Assembly (NCBI GenBank): GCA_025920305.1
Contig: JAPDMB010000009.1
Location: 1 to 16,917 of the forward strand
From: Candidatus Parvarchaeota archaeon
GTDB lineage: Archaea; Nanobdellota; Nanobdellia; Parvarchaeales; Parvarchaeaceae
Length of the DNA: 16,917 bases
Direction of reading: 5' to 3'
Below are positions 7,083 through 13,390 of this stretch, piece by piece. Every line of letters starts with the position of its first letter. The stretch's first letter is position 1. Under the pieces are notes generated by a model, which was not told the DNA's origin, did not search any database, and saw only the letters and a list, made by a program, of their open reading frames with translations. A program made the position numbers and the translations under genes.

Positions 7083-7157
7083 GCTCCCGTAGTTTAGCTT
7101 GGACAGAACGTCGGTTTCCTAAACCGAATATCGCAGGTTCAAATCCTGCCGGGGGCA
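7083..7157 (+). tRNA. tRNA-Arg (anticodon CCT)
   Basis: A complete 75-base cloverleaf. The acceptor stem GCTCCCG pairs with CGGGGGC (one G-U pair), followed by discriminator A. The D arm GTTT/GAAC has GG in the loop. The anticodon stem TCGGT/ACCGA holds the loop TTCCTAA, giving anticodon CCT at 7118-7120. The variable loop is 5 bases, and the T arm GCAGG/CCTGC has loop TTCAAAT. No intron and no encoded CCA. It reads AGG, a very common Arg codon in the neighbouring genes. Confidence 0.96.
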
Positions 7158-7195
7158 GGATTCTGTGCGGATAATGCTGTCTCTCGTCATAATAA

Positions 7196-7267
7196 TGGAC
7201 CCGTCGCGATTTGAACGCGAAGCCTTCTCCATGCAAGGGAGACGTCATGCCGTTAGACCACGGGCCC
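7196..7267 (-). tRNA. tRNA-Ala (anticodon TGC)
   Basis: A complete 72-base cloverleaf on the minus strand. The acceptor GGGCCCG pairs with CGGGTCC and contains the G3-U70 wobble pair that marks alanine tRNAs. The anticodon stem TCTCC/GGAGA encloses CTTGCAT, giving anticodon TGC at 7233-7235. The T arm TCGCG/CGCGA has loop TTCAAAT, and the discriminator is A. No intron and no encoded CCA. It converges with tRNA-Arg across 38 bases. A U34 anticodon is a possible Elp3-type substrate, which is inference only. Confidence 0.96.
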
Positions 7268-7296
7268 GATATCCAACTAATATATTAAGGTTATTT

Positions 7297-7311
7297 TTAA
7301 ACGTTTATAAT
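7297..7311 (+). promoter_or_regulatory. Promoter of the guaB-like gene (palindromic BRE-like element plus TATA box)
   Basis: The sequence TTAAACGTTTATAAT contains a TATA-like TTTATAAT (7304-7311) about 28 bases upstream of the ATG at 7336, preceded by AAACG in the BRE position. Bases 7298-7307 form a perfect 10-base palindrome, TAAACGTTTA. The same 11-mer, TTAAACGTTTA, occurs at 9136-9146 beside the SSB gene. It could equally serve the divergent tRNA-Ala gene. Confidence 0.45.
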
Positions 7312-7335
7312 TCGAAGATGCTAATCTATGATGGT

Positions 7336-8727
7336 ATGAAGATAATAAACGATGCGATTACGTTTGATGATGTGCTTCTGGTGCCGAAGGTATCAAGGGT
7401 CCTATCAAGAGGTGACGTTTCCACTGACACTAATCTTACAGAAAAGATAAGATTGCATATACCAATCTTGAGTGCGAACATGGATACGGTGACAGAGTCG
7501 GCGATGGCAATAGCCATGGCTAAGCTCGGCGGTGCAGGCGTCATCCATAGGTTCAATTCTATAGAAGCAGAGGCCGAAGAGGTTGATAAGGTAAAGAGAG
7601 AGCTGAGCTTTGTCATCTCCTCTCCCTATACAATCACAGAGGATGCGACGCTAAGAGATCTCCTGGAGTTAGCTGCGAAGAAGGGCGTAAGCGGGTTTCC
7701 GGTGGTCAAAGATAGGAAGCTGGTCGGGATAATAAGCAAGAGAGATTATGAGTTCGAGAAGGATTTGGACAAGAAGGTAAAAGAGATGATGTCAAAAGAT
7801 GTAATATCCTCCAAGGCAGGCATAGGCCTAGACGACGCAGAAAAGATATTATCAAAAAACAAGATAGAAAAGCTGCCGATAGTCGACAAAGATAATAATC
7901 TAGTCGGCATGATCACCTCAAAGGACATAAAATTAAGCAGGGAGTATAAGTACGCCTCAAAGGATAAAAGAGGGAGGCTGATAGTCGGCGGCTCAGTCGG
8001 AATAAGCGGGGACTACATGCAGAGGGCTAAGATGCTAGTCGAAGCCGATGTGGATTTCATTGTGGTAGATGTCGCGAATGGATATCTGTCAAGGGCTGCA
8101 GATGTGACAAAGGAACTTAAGGATAAATTTGGGATAGACATAATAGCCGGGAATATTGCGACGAAGGAAGGGGCTCTGAATCTGAAGAAAGCTGGAGCAG
8201 ATGCGATCAAAGTAGGGATAGGCCCGGGAGGCGCGTGTTTGACCAGGACAGTCGCCGGTGTAGGCTATCCGCAGCTCAGCGCTATAATCGATGTAGCCGG
8301 CGCCGGGGCAAGGATAATAGCGGACGGAGGAATAAGGAAGTCTGCGGACCTGTCGAAGGCGCTGGCTGCCGGAGCAGATGCTGTGATGGTTGGCAGTATA
8401 CTTGCAGGAACGGATGAGACACCCGGTGTCACGGTAACCAGGAACGGAGAGAACTATAAATTCTACCGCGGGATGGCATCTATAAACGCGTTCTACGACA
8501 GGGGCGAGAGGATGGGGTTAGAGACTGAGATCGGGGAATACACGCCTGAAGGGACGGAGACGCTGGTACAGTACAAAGGGAGCGTTGTAAAGATAATCTA
8601 CAATCTGGTTGGGGGTTTAAGGTCTGCTATGACCTATTTGAATGCCAGAAATTTGGCAGAGCTTAGGAAAAATGCTTCATTCGTAAGACTTACGGCCGCT
8701 GGCAGACTGGAGAGCAAGTATCAATGA
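7336..8727 (+). CDS. guaB: IMP dehydrogenase / GMP reductase family protein with CBS pair (possible GMP reductase)
   Basis: A 463-residue TIM-barrel purine enzyme. ITFDDVLLVP (8-17) opens the barrel, a CBS pair fills roughly 96-200, the catalytic cysteine lies in KVGIGPGGACLTR (Cys301), ADGGIRK (329-335) binds the nucleotide phosphate, and VGGLRSAMTY (425-434) closes the core. Several segments look more like GMP reductase: VDVANGY (IMP dehydrogenases have VDTAHGH-type) and GVGYPQLSA (usually GVGVPQ). The flap position that carries the Arg-Tyr dyad of IMP dehydrogenase reads Arg-Met (GERMGLE, 390-396), and the C-terminus lacks the usual ESH-HD ending. So the reaction could be NAD-dependent IMP oxidation or GMP reduction to IMP. 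ATG 7336 is chosen for its TATA spacing and E. coli-like N-terminus; ATG 7318 (six residues longer) is the alternative. Confidence 0.9.
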   Translation: MKIINDAITFDDVLLVPKVSRVLSRGDVSTDTNLTEKIRLHIPILSANMDTVTESAMAIAMAKLGGAGVIHRFNSIEAEAEEVDKVKRELSFVISSPYTITEDATLRDLLELAAKKGVSGFPVVKDRKLVGIISKRDYEFEKDLDKKVKEMMSKDVISSKAGIGLDDAEKILSKNKIEKLPIVDKDNNLVGMITSKDIKLSREYKYASKDKRGRLIVGGSVGISGDYMQRAKMLVEADVDFIVVDVANGYLSRAADVTKELKDKFGIDIIAGNIATKEGALNLKKAGADAIKVGIGPGGACLTRTVAGVGYPQLSAIIDVAGAGARIIADGGIRKSADLSKALAAGADAVMVGSILAGTDETPGVTVTRNGENYKFYRGMASINAFYDRGERMGLETEIGEYTPEGTETLVQYKGSVVKIIYNLVGGLRSAMTYLNARNLAELRKNASFVRLTAAGRLESKYQ

Positions 8728-8753
8728 ACTTACAATAATATTATAAGGCTAGC

Positions 8754-8769
8754 TCAGAGGCGACTCTGA
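8754..8769. terminator. Possible bidirectional hairpin terminator between convergent genes
   Basis: TCAGAG-GCGA-CTCTGA forms a 6-base-pair stem with a GNRA-type tetraloop. It is followed on the + strand by TTGGATTTTATT. It lies in the 49-base gap between the guaB-like stop (8727) and the SSB stop (8777). Archaeal termination depends mainly on U-rich tracts, so the hairpin alone is only suggestive. Confidence 0.35.
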
Positions 8770-8776
8770 TTGGATT

Positions 8777-9061
8777 TTATTCCTTGCTCAGCGAGCCGTT
8801 CTTTCCGACGTTTAGCTGCAAGTCATTATGAAATTCCTTCGTATAACCGCCAACTATCTTGACCTTATCGCCGACGCTAACCATATCGATCTGCTTCCCC
8901 CACAGGGACAGCTGTATCTCGCCAGTTTCATCCTTGAGTTTAGCAGTTGCCACCCTATTTGTGCCGAATCTAGTTTCTATCTCCCTCGGCTGTGAAATCT
9001 CTGTGATCTCTCCGCTTACGTCCACGTTGTTCATCCCATTCACAATTTCATTTATTTTCAT
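8777..9061 (-). CDS. ssb: Single-OB-fold ssDNA-binding protein (Sulfolobus SSB type)
   Basis: A 94-residue single OB fold closely resembling the OB domain of Sulfolobus SSB. Shared features are the opening NGMNNVDVSGEITE, the central RVATAKLKDETGEIQLSLWG (Trp at a DNA-stacking position), and the late GGYTKEFHNDLQLNVG with Tyr and Phe where Sulfolobus SSB has the stacking Trp and Phe. It stops right after the OB fold and lacks the long Gly/Arg-rich acidic tail that recruits partners in Sulfolobus. ATG 9061 is preferred: the fold begins there, and a GGAGG lies 15 bases upstream, rather far. A TTG at 9103 would add 14 mostly basic residues and cannot be excluded. It is monocistronic between two convergent or unrelated units. 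Confidence 0.9.
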   Translation of the reverse strand: MKINEIVNGMNNVDVSGEITEISQPREIETRFGTNRVATAKLKDETGEIQLSLWGKQIDMVSVGDKVKIVGGYTKEFHNDLQLNVGKNGSLSKE

Positions 9062-9119
9062 ATTTCTACGCTTTTTCCTCCTTCGTTCGGTATCTGATAT
9101 CAATATCGAACACTATAAG

Positions 9120-9147
9120 ATAATGGTTACATTATTTAAACGTTTAA
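9120..9147 (-). promoter_or_regulatory. Promoter/operator-like region of the SSB gene: two abutting inverted repeats
   Basis: Bases 9120-9135 read ATAATG-GTTA-CATTAT, a perfect 6-base inverted repeat. It abuts TTAAACGTTTAA (9136-9147), a perfect 12-base palindrome. On the minus strand TTTAAATAAT (9131-9140) is a good TATA box with AAACG in the BRE position. This would place transcription start near 9105-9110, in front of the SSB coding region. The palindrome also covers the stop codon of atpI (9144-9146), so one of the repeats could instead act at the end of the ATPase transcript. Confidence 0.45.
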
Positions 9148-11090
9148 TCTATGCCTTTTGACTGATTTTTATAGATATAGCTTGTTAGTTTCCTCTTTAT
9201 ATTGAAAGGTTTAAACAGGTGACCATTGCCGGTCAGAAACTTCGAAAAGAATTCTACATATATTAACCTGGCGCCTTGGATGCCAGCTTCGAACAATGCT
9301 AAAATTATATTGAAGATCTGTCCAAAGATCAGCAGAAGTATGCCTAAGATAAGCACCGGTATAGAGCCGCTCAGCGAGGATAAGAATCCCATATTTATCA
9401 CCTCTGCGAGTATGATTGACGCTAAAAGTATGCCGACAAGCCTCATGTAGGAGAGTATGTGGCTGATCACAGACGGTATCTGCATCAGCGACTGTGTCCC
9501 TTCAAACCACAGGACCATGATGAAGCCTAGGATAGCTGAAAGATAACTAATAAAGGTTTGTATGTTTAACTGGTTGATAGGCTGCCTGTATAAGACCATG
9601 AGCCCCAAAGCGACGATGCCCAATGATGCAAACAGCCACCCTATCCTGCCTAATGCCCTTCTTACGTCTCTGACAAAGAATGCATCCAAGGCTCCAAGAA
9701 TGAAACCGAATGAAACCATGAATACACCGATATACCCGGAGATAAGCAGCAGCGTCATTACGTTCTTTGTGACACTGAATAGGGGATGATAAGGCATTGC
9801 GAAGCCGAAATACTGGTTAAATATGACCCCGAAGACGATGGCTATCATCGAGCCAGGGATCATCGCTTTAAACAGTACAAGCAGGGCATCCCTGCCTGCG
9901 ATCGTGTGGATGAAATTTGACAGCCGTCCACCGGCTGTGCTTCTCCTATGAGGATTGGCCATCGCTTTTACAGCAAAAAAGCTCAGCAGCAGCGTGAATA
10001 ATCCATAACCGACATCGCTGATCATCAATCCGAAGAATATAGGGAAAGCTATGCCGAAAAATATGGTCGGGTCTATCTCGCTGCTCTTTGGGATAGAATA
10101 AAACCTTATGAAGAACTCATACAGCTTAAATAAGGCAGGATTGTTCATACTGGTCGGCGGTTCTTCCTTCGTGTCGGCAACTTCAGCGTAGTAATTGCCA
10201 TCCGTTATCTTTTCAAGCGAATCATCCAGACTTTTCGACCTGCTTTCTTCTACCCATCCTTCTATCACAACGACCGACTTGGTGGATTTGATCTTTGATG
10301 AAAAGCCCGTCTTTCGGGCCTCTATATCGAAGTATTCACTCAGATTGCTTATGATATTATAGTATCGGTCTGAGATCCTGTTTATCTCCGATTCTATCCG
10401 CTTTAGCCTGCCCTCAATCATAGCGATCTTCCGTCTTTCAGCTTTTATGTTGCGATTTAAGCTCCCCTTTAATCTGGGCAGTGCGGCTGCGTTCAATTTG
10501 TGGCTGTCAAAAAACCCCATGACTGTATCGTGGTCTTCCCTGCTGATTGAGACAATAAATGAGTCCTTAACTTTAATCAACCCGCAGCTTACCCTGCTGC
10601 TCATGCTGTAGAAGGAGGCAAGAGACTGCTTTGAAAACCCGCCCTTGCTGATTATAAATGATTCTATCTCCTCATTGTTCAAAATCGAGAGGTCGCCGCT
10701 GAATCCGATCAGCCTGTTTAGCAGGCTAAGCATGGATTCTGCGTCCTTTCTCTGCGCTTCAAGCAGGTCGCGCTCTCTATGCAGCAGATTCAACCTTGCA
10801 TCTATTTTGATCCTATCTGCAAGCAGCATCGCCCTCCTTAGCCCCCTTATATTCATGCTCGTCTCCTTTCGTTTGTTCAGAGATACTTTCAAGGAACGCA
10901 TCCTCTGCGAATATCTGCTGATAAGTTCGCGGTCCTCGCCTGCATACCCAGAAAGCAGGTCCCTGGATCCTGATTCCAGCTGTTCAATCTGCATCACCCC
11001 AAATTCACCGAGAAATGTGATGACTTTGTCATAGTGCTGTTTAAGTATGAAGATCCGCTTCCTTACCATCTTATTCGGGATAAAACTCAT
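9144..11090 (-). CDS. atpI: A-type ATP synthase subunit I (membrane a-subunit homologue)
   Basis: A 648-residue stator/proton-channel subunit. The N-terminal half (about 1-330) is charged and coiled-coil-rich, the cytoplasmic arm that binds the E/H peripheral stalk. The C-terminal half has about seven or eight hydrophobic helices. The essential channel arginine is expected in SYMRLVGILLASIILAEV (Arg550), matching the SYLRLWALSLAHAQL helix of Vph1-type subunits. LIYVEFFSKFLTGNG near the end is a family signature. The start overlaps the atpH stop as ATGA. It is the last gene of the operon here, whereas in most euryarchaeal operons it lies near the front. Ion specificity (H+ or Na+) cannot be read from this subunit alone. 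Confidence 0.95.
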   Translation of the reverse strand: MSFIPNKMVRKRIFILKQHYDKVITFLGEFGVMQIEQLESGSRDLLSGYAGEDRELISRYSQRMRSLKVSLNKRKETSMNIRGLRRAMLLADRIKIDARLNLLHRERDLLEAQRKDAESMLSLLNRLIGFSGDLSILNNEEIESFIISKGGFSKQSLASFYSMSSRVSCGLIKVKDSFIVSISREDHDTVMGFFDSHKLNAAALPRLKGSLNRNIKAERRKIAMIEGRLKRIESEINRISDRYYNIISNLSEYFDIEARKTGFSSKIKSTKSVVVIEGWVEESRSKSLDDSLEKITDGNYYAEVADTKEEPPTSMNNPALFKLYEFFIRFYSIPKSSEIDPTIFFGIAFPIFFGLMISDVGYGLFTLLLSFFAVKAMANPHRRSTAGGRLSNFIHTIAGRDALLVLFKAMIPGSMIAIVFGVIFNQYFGFAMPYHPLFSVTKNVMTLLLISGYIGVFMVSFGFILGALDAFFVRDVRRALGRIGWLFASLGIVALGLMVLYRQPINQLNIQTFISYLSAILGFIMVLWFEGTQSLMQIPSVISHILSYMRLVGILLASIILAEVINMGFLSSLSGSIPVLILGILLLIFGQIFNIILALFEAGIQGARLIYVEFFSKFLTGNGHLFKPFNIKRKLTSYIYKNQSKGID

Positions 11091-11404
11091 ACCTTGAACT
11101 CCTCCGAGAGGCTTTGTTTGAATATCTCTATCATATCCTCCTTGCTCAACGGCCTGATCTTTTTTATCGCCTCCGTCGTCTCTTTAAGGCGCTTCTCCCG
11201 CGTCCTGCCTATCTTCTCCAGCGCCGATCTCTTCTTGTTTTCTATGAGTTTGTCCGCTTCGGCTTGAGCGTCCTCTAAAATCCTCCTCGCCTCTTTTTCG
11301 GCGTTATCTAAGATCCTCTTTGCTTCCTCTTGGCTTTCCTTTATCCTTCTATCAGCTTTATCTTCCTCCTTCTTAATCCTGTCCAGTGCATCTAACGAGT
11401 TCAT
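11087..11404 (-). CDS. atpH: A-type ATP synthase subunit H (peripheral stalk)
   Basis: A 105-residue protein, almost wholly charged coiled coil through about residue 80 (for example EAKRILDNAEKEARRILEDA with its repeating Ala/Leu spacing), as expected for the AhaH/G-type subunit that pairs with E in the peripheral stalk. Sequence alone would not separate H from other coiled coils; its place between atpD and atpI, with ATGA overlaps on both sides, settles the call. The short C-terminal segment IRPLSKEDMIEIFKQSL resembles the part that docks at the membrane side in the family (inference). Confidence 0.85.
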   Translation of the reverse strand: MNSLDALDRIKKEEDKADRRIKESQEEAKRILDNAEKEARRILEDAQAEADKLIENKKRSALEKIGRTREKRLKETTEAIKKIRPLSKEDMIEIFKQSLSEEFKV

Positions 11405-12021
11405 GCCGAAACCTTCGCCTTCTTGAAGAATTTAATTGATACCAGTCTATCCCTCTCGCTGTCTTCAAGCCTTTCAGTGATGTATTTTACCTTTCTCTCC
11501 CATCTAGGTATGATCGTATATTCAAGCGAGTTTACCCTTCGGTTCAAGCTGTACACCTCTCTGAGTATTTTCTTCATGGTGCTTTCCTTTTCGGCTACAT
11601 TGACCAGAGACGACAGGAGGGTCACATAGTATTTCTTGGCGTCGTAGATAGGGGTGGGCATCTCGGCGATCAGCACGTCATTCCGTATATCGTCCTCGTT
11701 CGCAACCTGCGCGTCTGAGACCAGTATTCCCATCACATTCTTTATGTTAAGAGAGAGCCTTGCCTCGCGCTGCTCCTCTGCGATTTTCTCGATCATCGCA
11801 CTGCCGCTCAAAGCCTCTGCGATTTTCAGGCTCTCTTCGCTTCTCCTTATTATCCCGATCAGATCTATGCGCATGCGCTGTATCTCCCTCAGCAGCTTGA
11901 AAAACTCAAATATCAGCGATGATCTCTTTATCTTTAAGAGTTCCAATCCCTTCCTTGCTATGTCTATCCTGCGGAGTGTTTCTATCAGCTCTCTCCTAGT
12001 CACACTCATTGAGATTTCCAT
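11401..12021 (-). CDS. atpD: A-type ATP synthase subunit D (central stalk)
   Basis: The 206-residue rotor-shaft subunit, gamma-like. Two long helices frame the protein: N-terminal TRRELIETLRRIDIARKGLE, leading to the conserved LLKIKRSSLIFEFFKLL, and a C-terminal RRVNSLEYTIIPRWERKVKY that matches the family's RRVNALE--IP signature. Two starts compete. ATG 12021 has GAGGT seven bases upstream and overlaps atpB by 16 bases. ATG 12009 overlaps the atpB stop as ATGA. The stop overlaps the atpH start as ATGA. Length is normal. Confidence 0.95.
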   Translation of the reverse strand: MEISMSVTRRELIETLRRIDIARKGLELLKIKRSSLIFEFFKLLREIQRMRIDLIGIIRRSEESLKIAEALSGSAMIEKIAEEQREARLSLNIKNVMGILVSDAQVANEDDIRNDVLIAEMPTPIYDAKKYYVTLLSSLVNVAEKESTMKKILREVYSLNRRVNSLEYTIIPRWERKVKYITERLEDSERDRLVSIKFFKKAKVSA

Positions 12022-13388
12022 TTTCCATACCTCTCTAAAAATTCTGGCTTTATCCTAGTCATATCCTCTTTTTTCAGAATCCCAAGAATCTCCCATCCAA
12101 GATCAAGCGTGGTCTTTATGTCCCTATTCTCCATAAAATCTTGGTTTATGAAGCGCCTCTCGAATTCATCTGCAAAGCGCAGGTAGAGCTTGTCGCTCTC
12201 ATTCAGCGCTCCTTCCCCTATTATCTCGACCATCCTCCTGACTTCATTCCCCTTCGCGTATGCGGCATAAAGCTGGTCTGAAAGCCCTTTGTGGTCCTCT
12301 CTCGTCTGTTCTGCGCCTATGCCTTGATCCATCAGCCTTGACAGGGACAGCGGAACATCAATGTTAGGATATATATTTTTCTTGTTAAGCCCTCTGTTGA
12401 GGACTATCTGCCCCTCTGTTATATATCCTACTAAATCCGGGATCGGATGCGTTATGTCGTCGCTCGGCATCGTCAATATCGGTATCTGCGTGATTGAACC
12501 GCTCTTCCCCTTTATCTTCCCCGCTCTTTCGAATATGCTGGCAAGGTCTGTGTACATATAGCCTGGGTATCCCCTTCTGGCAGGGATCTCATCCCTTGCC
12601 GCCGATATCTCCCTTAAAGCCTCAGCATAGTTGGTGATGTCCGTCAGTATTACGATTACATGGGCTCCTTTGTCGAATGCAAGGTACTCTGCCGCAGTCA
12701 GAGCGATCCTCGGTAGAATCAGTCTCTCCATCGATGGATCCGAAGCCAGGTTCATGAAAACCACCGCCCTCTCCAGCGCGCCGCTGTCCTTGAATTCATT
12801 TATAAAGAAATTTGCATCCTCGCTGCTTATCCCGATGCCGCCGAATACTATATAAAATTTCTGAGTTTTTCCGCCTAAGAGTGTGGCCTGCCGTAGTATC
12901 TGCGCAGCCAGCCTGTTGTGAGGCAGGCCTGAACCGGAGAATATTGGAAGCTTTTGGCCTCTGACCAGCGAATTAAGGCAGTCTATGGCGGAGATCCCAG
13001 TCTGTATGAACTCCGACGGCCTGGATCTTGCATACGGGTTTATAGGGCTTCCGTTTATATCCCGTTTGTCATCGCTGAATATCTCGACGCCTCCGTCCCT
13101 CGGTCTTCCAAGGCCGTCAAATATCCTGCCTATCATCTTCTCGCTGACAGGGATCTTAAACGTTGTACCGCTCAGCCTTAACTTCGTCTCGTCCACATTC
13201 ATCCCTGTGGTATTGCCGAAGGCCTGGATCACAGTGATATCCTCACTGGTAGCCAGAACCTGCCCGTCGATTGTTTTGCCATCCGCTGACGTTATCGAGA
13301 CCCGTTCGCCATAAGCCGCATCCTTAATCCCTTCTGCGAAGACAAGCATGTTCGTTATCCTTTTGACTGACCTATACTCGATTTCCAT
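12006..13388 (-). CDS. atpB: A-type ATP synthase subunit B (non-catalytic nucleotide subunit)
   Basis: The regulatory partner of subunit A in the A3B3 head, 460 residues. It has an N-terminal beta barrel (about 1-70), the degenerate P-loop region FSGSGLPHNRLAAQI in place of a Walker A, and SRLMDQGIGAEQTREDH near the C-terminal domain, the classic B-subunit segment with its Arg facing the catalytic site. ATG 13388 gives the standard MEIEYRSVKRI opening, 2 bases after the atpA stop. A TTG at 13394 overlapping that stop is possible but less likely. GGIGISSEDANFF replaces the more usual AMGVT--EA-FF. Its end overlaps atpD. Confidence 0.96.
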   Translation of the reverse strand: MEIEYRSVKRITNMLVFAEGIKDAAYGERVSITSADGKTIDGQVLATSEDITVIQAFGNTTGMNVDETKLRLSGTTFKIPVSEKMIGRIFDGLGRPRDGGVEIFSDDKRDINGSPINPYARSRPSEFIQTGISAIDCLNSLVRGQKLPIFSGSGLPHNRLAAQILRQATLLGGKTQKFYIVFGGIGISSEDANFFINEFKDSGALERAVVFMNLASDPSMERLILPRIALTAAEYLAFDKGAHVIVILTDITNYAEALREISAARDEIPARRGYPGYMYTDLASIFERAGKIKGKSGSITQIPILTMPSDDITHPIPDLVGYITEGQIVLNRGLNKKNIYPNIDVPLSLSRLMDQGIGAEQTREDHKGLSDQLYAAYAKGNEVRRMVEIIGEGALNESDKLYLRFADEFERRFINQDFMENRDIKTTLDLGWEILGILKKEDMTRIKPEFLERYGKWKSQ

Positions 13389-13390
13389 AT

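Noticed and set aside
7165..7335. Upstream extension of the guaB-like frame to a GTG at 7165
   Set aside because: It would run straight through the tRNA-Ala gene, and no IMPDH/GMPR family member has such an N-terminus.
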